A DNA stretch of 64,000 bases, from the NCBI RefSeq assembly GCF_000014885.1, contig NC_011566.1:3639501-3703500 (forward strand). Direction: 5' to 3'. The DNA comes from Shewanella piezotolerans WP3. GTDB lineage: Bacteria; Pseudomonadota; Gammaproteobacteria; Enterobacterales; Shewanellaceae. Position numbers and translations under genes: made by a program. Below are positions 8,472 through 17,291 of this stretch, in pieces; the first letter of the stretch is position 1; each line of letters opens with the position of its first letter. Under the pieces are notes generated by a model. The model ran no database searches, was not told the DNA's origin, and worked only from the letters and a program-made list of their open reading frames with translations.

Positions 8472-8909
8472 ATGAAAATATCGATTTCAGGCACAGAGAC
8501 CATCAATGTGTTTCAACTGACTGCAGTGTTCAGTATGTTGTTTGCTTTAGTGGGCTTTAGCTATAACGTGTGGCGCATGGAGATCACCGAATACAACAAC
8601 AATGTCCGCTCAGCAAGCTTCGAACTGCTACTACAACTTTCAGATTTAGAGTCTATTATTTACGCGGCACATTATGATCAAGATATCATCCAAGGCAGCC
8701 CTCGAAAAGGTTGGATTAAAGTCAATCTTATCGCAGATTTAAGTGTGGTTACCGAACCCGAAATTCAATCAGCGGCTGAGGCGTTAAAAAGCAACTGGCA
8801 ACTCAATTGGGAGAATGTGGCAAGCGATGAAAATAGTGCCATGCAGGTAGTAGAAAAAATTGATGATACTCGCTTAAAAGTGCGACAGTTGCTCGTCTCT
8901 CTCAATTAG
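8472..8909 (+). CDS. Small membrane-anchored protein of unknown function
   Basis: A 145-residue protein I do not recognise. Residues about 12-32 (VFQLTAVFSMLFALVGFSYN) form one hydrophobic segment near the N-terminus, followed by a soluble acidic region with likely helices (FELLLQLSDLESIIYAA, AAEALKSNWQLNWENV). The topology suggests a single-pass inner-membrane protein with a small periplasmic or cytoplasmic domain. TTTGAGG lies about 8 bases before ATG 8472. A decayed homolog including upstream sequence occurs at 24969-25306 on the same strand, so the locus was duplicated. That the intact copy survived and the other decayed argues that this is a real gene. Confidence 0.7.
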   Translation: MKISISGTETINVFQLTAVFSMLFALVGFSYNVWRMEITEYNNNVRSASFELLLQLSDLESIIYAAHYDQDIIQGSPRKGWIKVNLIADLSVVTEPEIQSAAEALKSNWQLNWENVASDENSAMQVVEKIDDTRLKVRQLLVSLN

Positions 8910-9081
8910 CGTCATCATATTCCTGACTTCGCCGGTTAGCTTTATCAATAAATTTGCTGCACTGAACACATCAAAAAAAGTACGCTGTTGTTACAATCAT
9001 CAGTAAAGAATCAGCCTCACCATTGTGGCTGCCACTTAGTTTAATCAAGTGCTATAAAAGCGATATCGATAAAGGATAGTA

Positions 9082-9558
9082 ATGACACTAACACGTTCAA
9101 TAGGCCAGCAATGGAGTAAGTCAATTCTTGCCCAGCGTTTAGCGTTAACACTTAGAGAATGTGAAGCAGTGCAGCAATTATTTGGTGGCGCCACTCAGTT
9201 AACAACGGTCACTAACACCATAGCGGCATTAACCTTTATAGAGGGAACCCCAATTTGGTTACCACCTCTTGAAAGCACAGATGAAACACCGCTGTCAGAC
9301 TCTTTAACCCTACACTGCCTATTCACAGCAAGTCATTTATTGTTTGTCAAAGAGATAGAGCAAAAGCCATTGAGCCAAGCAGAACACTTAGTGTTGACCA
9401 TTGGCTTTCAATGGAGCCAAACACTCGTTAACAGCGAGTTGTTCGAGTCATTAACCGCTGACAGCAAAAAGCAGTGCCAACTACTACAAACCATCAACAG
9501 TCAGCTTGAAAAGGTTCGTTTAGATAAGCGTCAATCTAGCCGTAACATGGGGAGTTAA
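9082..9558 (+). CDS. Hypothetical cytosolic protein
   Basis: A 158-residue protein without a signal peptide or membrane span and without a motif I recognise. It is mostly helical in character, and its end is polar and charged (INSQLEKVRLDKRQSSRN). AAAGGATAGTA before ATG 9082 is a good ribosome binding site, and a shared hairpin terminator follows. It converges with the dms operon and is therefore not the unknown dmsH gene that ends that operon in some Shewanella. Confidence 0.65.
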   Translation: MTLTRSIGQQWSKSILAQRLALTLRECEAVQQLFGGATQLTTVTNTIAALTFIEGTPIWLPPLESTDETPLSDSLTLHCLFTASHLLFVKEIEQKPLSQAEHLVLTIGFQWSQTLVNSELFESLTADSKKQCQLLQTINSQLEKVRLDKRQSSRNMGS

Positions 9559-9580
9559 AACCAAGCTAAACAATAATAAA

Positions 9581-9611
9581 AAAGCCCGCAACTGGATCAG
9601 CTGCGGGCTTT
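9581..9611. terminator. Bidirectional terminator, unknown gene / dms operon
   Basis: AAAGCCCGCA (9581-9590) pairs with TGCGGGCTTT (9602-9611). A-rich sequence on the left and T-rich sequence on the right let it act for both convergent transcripts. Confidence 0.88.
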
Positions 9612-9627
9612 ATTTATACCTATCTAT

Positions 9628-10302
9628 CTAGCGATATAAACGTGTCTCTTTTGGCAGCAATTGAAAATCTTGCTGCATCTGCAGTAAGAAATCACTAGCT
9701 AACAAAGCGATACCACGGTAGAAGTCACTGCTGCTATGGAGCTGCGCCAATTCAAAACAACGGTGCGCCCAAGGTAACAAGTGTTGCTGCAGCAGTACTT
9801 GAGTAAAGCGGACTAACGCTTGATTATCGGTTTCCAGCTGCAGACGACCAAAGGTCTGATCTAATACCGCAAAGAAAAGCCCGATATGATCAAGTGGCTG
9901 CGGGTAATCAACATCAACGTCTACACCATTGGCCTGATAAAAATCCATCAGCGCCATAGTGGAGCGATCATTAAGCAGCTGCTCTTCACTCAAATAGACC
10001 GAACCTTGTGGCACTGCATTAGGCTCACCTGGACCAAAAAAAAGCTGGCCATAGTCGAGCTTCAACTCAATAAGTTCAGCCTCATGAGTGTCGGTTGGCC
10101 ATTGTGCTAAAAACGCAGCCAGTGCCTCACGTCCTGTGCTATTTTGATCTCGGTTGGCAAACGTTGGCCAACTACCAGCAACGTCACAATCCTTAAGCCC
10201 TTGCACTAGCTCGGCCTCTGGATGACGAATAAGGCAATGGTGCAAAATGCGCGCTAGCCCTTGATACTCAGCAAAATCTATCGACGCTATATTTGAAGAC
10301 AT
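9628..10302 (-). CDS. dmsG: TorD/DmsD-family chaperone for the DMSO reductase
   Basis: Cytoplasmic chaperone expected to bind the Tat signal of DmsA and assist molybdopterin insertion before export. The 224-residue all-helical protein has the TorD-family core (residues about 84-104) DYGQLFFGPGEPNAVPQGSV, plus LDHIGLFFAVLDQTF. It is the last gene of dmsEFABG, 100 bp after dmsB. AAAGGTG precedes ATG 10302. The name follows S. oneidensis usage, where the fifth dms gene is a TorD-type chaperone. Confidence 0.9.
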   Translation of the reverse strand: MSSNIASIDFAEYQGLARILHHCLIRHPEAELVQGLKDCDVAGSWPTFANRDQNSTGREALAAFLAQWPTDTHEAELIELKLDYGQLFFGPGEPNAVPQGSVYLSEEQLLNDRSTMALMDFYQANGVDVDVDYPQPLDHIGLFFAVLDQTFGRLQLETDNQALVRFTQVLLQQHLLPWAHRCFELAQLHSSSDFYRGIALLASDFLLQMQQDFQLLPKETRLYR

Positions 10303-10402
10303 GGTTCACCTTTAACACGACGCTGGACTCATTCTAGCCACAGCTTTTATTACACTAGGGATTAACGAATAGCGCCAGTTTTTGACGCTATTCGTTGGCA
10401 CG

Positions 10403-11083
10403 TTAAACCTCAGATGGGTTTAAAATGCTACCTTCGCCACTACCTGCCGGGCTACCATTGACGTTAGCCTTGATAATAAGGTTTGGTGAGGTAATTGATG
10501 GTGATGGCAGTGGCGCAATATGTCCATCGCCGTCGCCGTACTTCTCACGCAAGTTATCCATAGTGTCAAAATCAAGTGCACGCAGTGGACATGACTCAAC
10601 ACATACAGGCTTACGACCATCAGCAATGCGCTCAAAGCAACCATCACACTTAGTCATCACTTTGCGTTCACGGTCAATTTGCGGAGCATCGTATGGACAA
10701 GCACGTGAACAGCTTTCACAACCGATACAAATGTCTTCTGCCACATGCACTAGACCATCTTCACGACGTTTGTGCATCGCCCCCGTAGGGCAAGCTTTAA
10801 CACAAACAGGCTCAGAGCAATGGTTACAACCAATTGACATGTAATAAGCAAATACATTTTGCTCAAAACAGCCGTTGTTACCTACAGTCCATTCACCGCC
10901 ACCGTATTCATACACTCGACGCCAAGTGACACCGTTTAGCGCTGGCAAGGTGTTATCTTGCGGGTTGCTATTGTTACGGATCTCATTGCTTTGACGGTCT
11001 TTACAAGACACGTGACACGCTTTACAACCAGTACACTTAGTGCTGTCTACATAAAAACCATATTGAGTTGGTTCAGTCATCAT
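10403..11083 (-). CDS. dmsB: DMSO reductase iron-sulfur subunit DmsB
   Basis: Electron-transfer subunit with four [4Fe-4S] clusters that passes electrons to DmsA. Four cysteine clusters are visible: CTGCKACHVSC, CNHCSEPVCVKACP, CIGCESCSRACP and CDGCFERIADGRKPVCVESCP, typical of the DmsB/PhsB/NrfC ferredoxin family. At 226 residues it has normal length and no signal peptide of its own, as expected for co-export with the Tat-targeted DmsA. ATG-ATG at 11083/11080 gives two nearly equal starts. It begins 11 bp after dmsA. Confidence 0.93.
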   Translation of the reverse strand: MMTEPTQYGFYVDSTKCTGCKACHVSCKDRQSNEIRNNSNPQDNTLPALNGVTWRRVYEYGGGEWTVGNNGCFEQNVFAYYMSIGCNHCSEPVCVKACPTGAMHKRREDGLVHVAEDICIGCESCSRACPYDAPQIDRERKVMTKCDGCFERIADGRKPVCVESCPLRALDFDTMDNLREKYGDGDGHIAPLPSPSITSPNLIIKANVNGSPAGSGEGSILNPSEV

Positions 11084-11094
11084 TAACTACTCTC

Positions 11095-13623
11095 TTAAAT
11101 CTTTTTAATTGCAACACGGATGGTGTGCTGTGGATTGCCTTTAGCGACAGGGCTTGGCTGATAACGCGTAAGCGAGTTAATTGCGCCGCCTTCATCGATG
11201 ATATGGCCTGTGCTACCAACCGTTTTACCTGGGTTAAACCATGCACCTTGACCGAGTGCAAATACGCCTGGGGCAACACGTGGAGTGATACGAACCTTAA
11301 CGGCAATTGAGCCACGTTCATTGTACATCTCGATGTTGTCGCCAGAGCTTAAGCCGTGCTTAGCACCGTCCATTGGGTTAACCCAAACAGCATCTTCTAC
11401 CGCTTCACGTAACCAAGGTACGTTGTGGTAGCTTGAGTGAGTACGGCCTTTAGTGTGGTAACCCGCTAACTGAATTGGGTAATCAGTACTGGTATCTTCA
11501 TCTTCAAAACCATCCCAAGTCACTGTGTACTGTGGAATTGCAGTAATGGTGTCGCCTTTAATACCCGTTGGGTTTAGTGGGCTGTTTTCTTGATCCCAGT
11601 TAGCCGCGCGCCATGCGAGCTCAGCTGAGTAGATCTCAATCTTGCCACTTGGTGTTGCTAGTGGCTCACCACCATTGATGTAACTGGACAGTGCAACGTG
11701 ATCATCCTGCATGTGCTTACGGAAGAAACCAATTTCTTGCGCTTCTTTGTAAGTTGCTGGGAACGCTGGCACAACGCCTAGGTTAGTGCTGCTGTCTTTG
11801 GTCTTTTGGTATAACTCTTCAAGCCACTGCTCTTCTGTTTTACCTTCAGTGAATTCAGCTTCACAGCCCATGTACTTCGCGATCATAGCTGATGCTTCAT
11901 ACATAGACTTACAGTCCCACATTGGCTCAATGGCTGATTTCATCGCGGTGATGTAACCTAGCGCACCAGATGCGTATGAATCGTTAACTAAGTCGTTAGA
12001 TTCTAACCAGCTTGTATCTGGCAAGATAATGTCGGCAAATTTAGCGCCAGGCGTCATCCAGCAATCACAACTAACAATGAGTTCAACGCCTGATTCATCT
12101 TGGTAGATTTCAGCAGTATTGTTGATCTGTGCATGTTGGTTCAGTAGCGTGCTGTCAGAAGCTGAGATAATCACTTTGATGTTAGTGCCAAGCGGCGTAT
12201 CTAAATCGTCAGTACCTTTAACACCATGGCTACGAGCCGTCATGGTTTCGCCGTGGTGAATCGCTTCAGACCAAGTGAAGAAAGAGATCTTCTCTTTTAC
12301 TGGGTTGCTACCAGCAGGAATACCCGCACGGTACATGCCGCTCATTGATGGCAGTTCACCGTTGGATGCACCCAAAGTACCAAGCTTACCAGTCAAAACT
12401 GATAGCATGTATAGTGCACGCATGCTTTGCTCACCGTTTGCTTGGCGGTTAACGCCAGCGCCAACAACGATATAAGGTGCCTTAGCGTTTTGCAGATCTG
12501 TTGCGATTTGCTTAATTTGCGCCGCAGGAATACCAGTGATTTTCTCTGCCCACTCAGCAGTCTTCTTAGGTGCATCAGCATAAATGCCGAGACCTAAAAT
12601 GTAGTCACGGTAGTTCTCTTCTGGGTTCATCACTGCAGCATATTCTTGCTTAGTCGCGTCATCGCTAGCTGCAAAAATATCTTTTTGTGCTTGAATAGAT
12701 GCAGCGTCGAAACCAACTGCGTACTTGTTAATGAAGGCTAGTGAATTGGTATCAACCCAACCAGAGCTAATCATTTGGTAAGCAATCGCTTCAGCCATCG
12801 CGGCATCAGTACCAGGACGGATTGGTAACCAGGTCGACTCTTTTCCTAGCATAGAGTCAGTGTAACGCGGGTCAATCATGGTCACTTTAAGACCATTAGA
12901 CTTTTGTAATGCTTTTAAGTAATCGTAACCTTCACCACTGCCCGACTGACGAATTTCACTTGGGTTATAAGCGATACCCAGCAAGAAATCACTGTTTGAA
13001 AGCGTTACAGTTGATGAACCTTTAGTGCTGCCGGTACCAAAAGTATGCGCCGCAGCTTCTTGCTGCTGTGCCCATGAGTAGTTACCGTAATAACTTAAGC
13101 AACCACCATTTAGGTTTAACAGACGGTTGAAACATGCGTTTGATGCAAAACCATAGTAAGCACCTGAACCATAACTACGGAAAATAGCTTTGTTACCATG
13201 CTCTGCAATTACTGAAGTCAGTTTGTTGCCGATGGTTTTAGCCGCTTCGTCCCAAGTGATTGGCACAAACTTACCTTCGCCGCGCTTACCAACACGCTTC
13301 ATTGGCGATTTAAGACGGTCAACAGCGTAGGTGCGTTGGCGCAGTGAACGACCACGAGCACAGGCACGTACTTGGTAAATATCATCGCCATCAGTAATGT
13401 CATGGTCAGTTTCAACACGAGTAATCACACCATCACGACTAAACACTTTAACTGGGCAGTTTGAACCACAGTTAACTAAGCACGATGACCAGGTTACCTG
13501 CTCGTCACCAACAGGGGGTTTAGGCGGTATAACATTGGCATCATCAGAGCTAGAATTACAGCCTGTAACTGTTGCTGCACAGCCCAGCGCAGCACTCATT
13601 TTTAAGAAACTTCTACGTTCCAT
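11095..13623 (-). CDS. dmsA: Extracellular DMSO reductase, molybdopterin subunit DmsA
   Basis: Catalytic subunit reducing dimethyl sulfoxide (possibly other S- or N-oxides) to dimethyl sulfide. The 842-residue protein starts with a twin-arginine signal, RRSFLKMSAALG, that runs into a lipobox-like TVTGCNSS, so it is a Tat-exported lipoprotein, consistent with the outer-membrane placement known for Shewanella DmsA. A [4Fe-4S] motif (CLVNCGSNC ... RACARG) and the molybdopterin oxidoreductase and dinucleotide-binding domains follow. YGNYSWAQ supplies a plausible serine ligand to Mo, as in DMSO reductases. It sits between the porin gene dmsF and dmsB. Confidence 0.95.
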   Translation of the reverse strand: MERRSFLKMSAALGCAATVTGCNSSSDDANVIPPKPPVGDEQVTWSSCLVNCGSNCPVKVFSRDGVITRVETDHDITDGDDIYQVRACARGRSLRQRTYAVDRLKSPMKRVGKRGEGKFVPITWDEAAKTIGNKLTSVIAEHGNKAIFRSYGSGAYYGFASNACFNRLLNLNGGCLSYYGNYSWAQQQEAAAHTFGTGSTKGSSTVTLSNSDFLLGIAYNPSEIRQSGSGEGYDYLKALQKSNGLKVTMIDPRYTDSMLGKESTWLPIRPGTDAAMAEAIAYQMISSGWVDTNSLAFINKYAVGFDAASIQAQKDIFAASDDATKQEYAAVMNPEENYRDYILGLGIYADAPKKTAEWAEKITGIPAAQIKQIATDLQNAKAPYIVVGAGVNRQANGEQSMRALYMLSVLTGKLGTLGASNGELPSMSGMYRAGIPAGSNPVKEKISFFTWSEAIHHGETMTARSHGVKGTDDLDTPLGTNIKVIISASDSTLLNQHAQINNTAEIYQDESGVELIVSCDCWMTPGAKFADIILPDTSWLESNDLVNDSYASGALGYITAMKSAIEPMWDCKSMYEASAMIAKYMGCEAEFTEGKTEEQWLEELYQKTKDSSTNLGVVPAFPATYKEAQEIGFFRKHMQDDHVALSSYINGGEPLATPSGKIEIYSAELAWRAANWDQENSPLNPTGIKGDTITAIPQYTVTWDGFEDEDTSTDYPIQLAGYHTKGRTHSSYHNVPWLREAVEDAVWVNPMDGAKHGLSSGDNIEMYNERGSIAVKVRITPRVAPGVFALGQGAWFNPGKTVGSTGHIIDEGGAINSLTRYQPSPVAKGNPQHTIRVAIKKI

Positions 13624-13664
13624 AATTTTGTTTTCCTCAAACTTTAAATATTGACTGACTCGGC

Positions 13665-15674
13665 CTAAAGCAGCTTGTAGCTGAAGGTCAACATCAGTTG
13701 ATGGGCGTTATAATTGTGATTGATTTCACCTAAGGTGATTAATCCTGAATTGCTATCGGCGGTAACCTTTGCGCTGTCAGTATCGAAGTAACGTTCATAC
13801 TGATAAGCCAGTTTTAACGCCATCTGTGGCGAGATCATGTATTGCCCATAAAGGCTCATGCTATGACTGTAGGAATAGTAAGCACCGTAAGAACCCGCAC
13901 CAGAAGGGCTGACTCCGGTATTACTTTCTGAATTGGCAAATAGGTAGTCCATGCCGAGTGTCAGTCTGTCTTCCATCAGGCCGGAATAGCTAGTACCTAG
14001 ACCTAAGTTGATAAACTGGTCGCGAATTTCGGTATGCCAAATTGAGTTTTGATCGCCACTTTGGTCTGAATCAATCCACTGTTGACCAGCAAAGGCGTAA
14101 ACAGATAGCGGCTTAGATACCTGCAGATGCACATTGGCGTCATAACCGTAATCTTTGGCCTGAGTTAACCCAATTTCAGTTGCGTCATAGTCATCGTTGG
14201 CATAGTAAGTACTAACATCGAACGTTAACCACTCAAGTGGCGTGTAGCTAGCACGGGCATTCACTTCAGTACGATTGCGATCCGCTAAGTGATACTTACG
14301 CATCAAAGAATCGGTTTCGTCTGAGGTGAGCTCATTGGCCTGATAATCGCTGCCACCGCGCGAGCCATAGCTCAAGCCGAAATCAAGGGTTAGCTTGTCG
14401 ATGGCGCGAATGTTCAATTTGCTCCAAACTTCGCTATCTTGGGTCTCTTCGCGCTCACCGTAACTACGCTCTACTTGTTTATAGTCGTAACCTGCTTGTA
14501 GGCGGTAACCACTGGCTAAACGGTAGCTAGCATTCGCTTTAAAGGTTTGACGTTCAATATCCATTGGGGTGTTTTGTTTAAAGGCACCGGACATTGAATC
14601 AAATTCGTACTGAGCAAAATCAAACACCGACGAGCGGTTGTTACGCTTGCTGTAGTCGTAGCTTGCACCAAGGCGTAAGCGACTGCTTACTCTTGTACTG
14701 GCAGCTAAGTTACTGCTAAAGGTATCGACTTGACCATCCCAGTTTTGAATCGGATTGCCGCTCATCTGCACAAGATCTTGATCTTGGATCATACGCCCCG
14801 ATACCACACGTCCGCTAAACACACTGCTAGCCATACGATATTGACCCGACAACGACACTTGGTGCGCTTGATTGTCAGGAGTCGCACTATAAACATCATA
14901 GCTATGTGGCAAGCTCAAGTTATCGATGTTGTTCTCATAGCGAGAGCCGTGATAGCTCAGCTCTGATACCCAGTTATCGCCATCGGCAATAATGCCGGCG
15001 CTAAACTTATCGGTAGTTTCATCAACAGGCTCGGCAAAATTAACCGGACTTGGGCTCATTAGGCTAGCGCTTCGGTGACCCGTTTTATCTTCACGGTCAA
15101 AACGTGCATAACTGCTAAGACCCAACTGCGTCAATGCCGAAAAGTCATACTCAAAACCGATACCACTGCGCTGTCTTTGTAGATCAAGATTCAGCTCACG
15201 AGTATGCTCACTTGGCAACAAGACACCGTTGTTATGCCAAAGGTTTGTTTGCGCATTACTGTATTGGTTGCTAGTGATGGTTTGAAAATCGAGATCAAGC
15301 TTGTACTGCTCACTTTTACCTGCTTCGACATTGATAAAACCATTATCCATGCCAAGTTGATGAGCTTGAACCTTGGCGCGATAGCCGCTTTGCTGATAAG
15401 CCAAATCCGCATTTGCACCAGCAATAGCACCATCGGTACCCGTACCTAATTGATTAACCGCATGATCATCATCGGCATCAACAGCACCAACACTCGCACC
15501 AAAAGTACCAGAATAGCCATCAGTCGCTACGCAACGTTTACACTGATAATTGGCCGTTTTGAGATGTTCTGTATTTGCTTGCTGGACACCAAAGTCCGCA
15601 GCAATTGCGCCTGTAGCGCTGCCAAATAACGCTAGAGTGATCAGATTTAAAGAAAACAGTTTAGTTAAACGCAT
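13665..15674 (-). CDS. dmsF: MtrB-family outer-membrane beta-barrel DmsF
   Basis: Large porin that sheathes the decaheme cytochrome DmsE and carries electrons across the outer membrane. About 669 residues with an N-terminal signal peptide, an N-terminal YQCKRC motif (the CXXC typical of metal-reduction MtrB proteins), repeated alternating beta strands, and a C-terminal strand ending in aromatic and hydrophobic residues (LMLTFSYKLL). ATG 15674 is chosen because GGAG lies 8 bases upstream; an in-frame GTG at 15683 overlaps that GGAG. It starts 18 bp after dmsE. Confidence 0.93.
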   Translation of the reverse strand: MRLTKLFSLNLITLALFGSATGAIAADFGVQQANTEHLKTANYQCKRCVATDGYSGTFGASVGAVDADDDHAVNQLGTGTDGAIAGANADLAYQQSGYRAKVQAHQLGMDNGFINVEAGKSEQYKLDLDFQTITSNQYSNAQTNLWHNNGVLLPSEHTRELNLDLQRQRSGIGFEYDFSALTQLGLSSYARFDREDKTGHRSASLMSPSPVNFAEPVDETTDKFSAGIIADGDNWVSELSYHGSRYENNIDNLSLPHSYDVYSATPDNQAHQVSLSGQYRMASSVFSGRVVSGRMIQDQDLVQMSGNPIQNWDGQVDTFSSNLAASTRVSSRLRLGASYDYSKRNNRSSVFDFAQYEFDSMSGAFKQNTPMDIERQTFKANASYRLASGYRLQAGYDYKQVERSYGEREETQDSEVWSKLNIRAIDKLTLDFGLSYGSRGGSDYQANELTSDETDSLMRKYHLADRNRTEVNARASYTPLEWLTFDVSTYYANDDYDATEIGLTQAKDYGYDANVHLQVSKPLSVYAFAGQQWIDSDQSGDQNSIWHTEIRDQFINLGLGTSYSGLMEDRLTLGMDYLFANSESNTGVSPSGAGSYGAYYSYSHSMSLYGQYMISPQMALKLAYQYERYFDTDSAKVTADSNSGLITLGEINHNYNAHQLMLTFSYKLL

Positions 15675-15691
15675 ATTACTCACTCCAAGTC

Positions 15692-16645
15692 TTAACGGGC
15701 AAAATCACTGCCAGCAGGATGGTTAGAACCATGAACCTTGCTGTGGCAGTTAAGACAGCTCTTACCGGCACTAAAGGCATCTTGACCCGCTTGTGTAGCA
15801 ACACGGCTAGCATGTCCGTCGTCGGCATGACATTGCTGACATAATTGCGGCACACGTGTTTTAAGCAGGGCTTCATTCACACTGCCGTGCGCAGTATGGC
15901 AATTTGAGCAATCTTCCATAACTGGCGCATGCTCCCAAAGGAAAGGACCGCGTTTGTCGGCATGACACTCGGCACAGGTTTCATTAAGACTTGGTTTAAT
16001 CAGTGCGCTTTCAGTCATTGAACCGTGAGGACTATGACAATCAATACAAGTCATCTGATCCCATTTCATTGGGTGAGATGAGCGCTTATTCATATCAGCT
16101 TTAGCGCGGGTATGACACGAGGTACAAGTATCGTTAACCATTAGACGGTCAAGAGCAGGATCTTTTGCAGCATGGATCTGATGACAATCAGCGCAAGCCA
16201 CCTCTTCGAGGTTATGGGTACTGTTGTGCCATGCCATCTGCTTAGGATCATTGTGACAACCTTGGCAGACACTGTTTTGGCTCTCTGCAGGTAATTTGCT
16301 TGCAGAACCAAAACTGATCATTGGCTCTTTACCACCACGATTATGTTTACCTTGAGGGCCATGACAGGCTTCGCATTGCATGCCAGCCATCGGTGACTTA
16401 CTGCTGCTCATGTCACCATGCACGCCATCAAACAACGCCATCACTGTTGGATTTTTTTTATGGCACATTAGGCAAGAATCTGCGCCTTTTGAAGAGTATT
16501 TACCTTCGCTAAATTTTTCAGTTAACTTTTGCTCTAGATCTGCAGAGCTAAGATCACTCCACGGTGTTGCTTGAGCAGGAAAAACACTAATTATTAGTGT
16601 GAATAAACTCGTCGCCACTAATTTGGCTATATTTCTGGTGGACAT
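15692..16645 (-). CDS. dmsE: Periplasmic decaheme cytochrome c DmsE (MtrA family)
   Basis: Periplasmic electron carrier that takes electrons from the CymA-type quinol dehydrogenase pool to the DmsF/DmsA outer-membrane complex. It has a signal peptide (SLFTLIISVFPAQATP) and exactly ten CXXCH heme motifs by my count (CLMCH, CEACH, CQGCH, CADCH, CTSCH, CIDCH, CAECH, CSNCH, CQQCH, CLNCH). Length is about 317 residues, as in MtrA/DmsE. Two starts are possible: ATG 16645, or TTG 16648, which is 8 bases from AAGGGG. It is the first gene of dmsEFABG. The ribosome binding site lies in a hairpin described separately. Confidence 0.93.
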   Translation of the reverse strand: MSTRNIAKLVATSLFTLIISVFPAQATPWSDLSSADLEQKLTEKFSEGKYSSKGADSCLMCHKKNPTVMALFDGVHGDMSSSKSPMAGMQCEACHGPQGKHNRGGKEPMISFGSASKLPAESQNSVCQGCHNDPKQMAWHNSTHNLEEVACADCHQIHAAKDPALDRLMVNDTCTSCHTRAKADMNKRSSHPMKWDQMTCIDCHSPHGSMTESALIKPSLNETCAECHADKRGPFLWEHAPVMEDCSNCHTAHGSVNEALLKTRVPQLCQQCHADDGHASRVATQAGQDAFSAGKSCLNCHSKVHGSNHPAGSDFAR

Positions 16646-16654
16646 CAACTTACG

Positions 16655-16678
16655 AACCCCTTGTATATCGAAGGGGGT
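16655..16678 (-). promoter_or_regulatory. Hairpin sequestering the dmsE ribosome binding site
   Basis: On the minus strand ACCCCCTT is followed after 8 bases by AAGGGGT. The second arm is the only good Shine-Dalgarno sequence for dmsE. The stem is 7 bp with one bulged C. Folding would hide the ribosome binding site of the first gene of the operon. The effect on translation is inferred. Confidence 0.45.
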
Positions 16679-17151
16679 ATTCTAGAGAGTCTAGTACTGG
16701 GAGTTCAACAACGCACAATGTGTAAAACCACAGTAGACGAGGTGCAAATTCTGGAGGAATCCGCTAATTAGCTCACACTTAGAAATAGTAATTAAAATAC
16801 ACCTTTAAAACAGTGAAATTTAAATAACCTTACAATTCAACCAATAATAATTTAGCTGAGAATGGATATCATTTTTAGCAGTTATTAATATAAGACATAC
16901 TTGTAAATAAATTGGTTTATAAGCATAAAATTATTTGAAATTGGTCACGAACTATTTTGCATATAGTTTGCCTATACTGAAGACTACCCCCTTAGTTATA
17001 ACTCCAACGCTTAAAATTACTACAACTCAACATTTTTTGTCACCAAACACCTACTGAGTTTTAGGCCTCTATTTACTTTTCCCTTTGAAAAACTCGCGCT
17101 ATCTTTTGTGTTGATACTTACAACAACGATAAATCAATTACCGTTATTGTA
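16679..17151. other. dms promoter region and spacer
   Basis: AT-rich region of about 470 bp upstream of dmsE without an ORF. It must contain the dms promoter, but I could not find a convincing CRP, FNR or NarP site. At 17113-17123 and 17148-17158 the sequences GATACTTACAA and TTGTAAGTATC form an 11-bp perfect inverted repeat, possibly the terminator-like end of the RND transcript coming from the right. Confidence 0.5.
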
Positions 17152-17291
17152 AGTATCGATCAGTTTAAGAAGTTGATCTACTCAGAGTGTTTTTGGCAAG
17201 CTAACTCAAGGCTGGCTAACCCAAAGTGAGTAATGACACAATGGTTAGCCCCTTATGCGTTTATTCAACACAGAAGTATGAAGCCAAAACA
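17152..17291. mobile_element. Degraded, truncated second copy of the MITE-like element
   Basis: This stretch matches the inverted complement of 8083-8396. AGAAGTTGATCTACTCAGAG (17168-17187) is identical to the complement of the right end of that element. The following TGTTTTTGGCAAGCTAACTC and AATGACACAATGGTTA blocks also match with scattered changes. The outer end (TATCGATCAGTTTAA) is an eroded form of the 16-bp terminal repeat. The copy lacks the other half and stops at the end of the adjacent RND gene. Confidence 0.7.

Noticed and set aside
16700..17040. CRP, FNR or NarP site upstream of dmsE
   Set aside because: Candidates such as TGTGTAAAACCACAG and TACCCCCTTAGTTATA have wrong spacing or too many mismatches.
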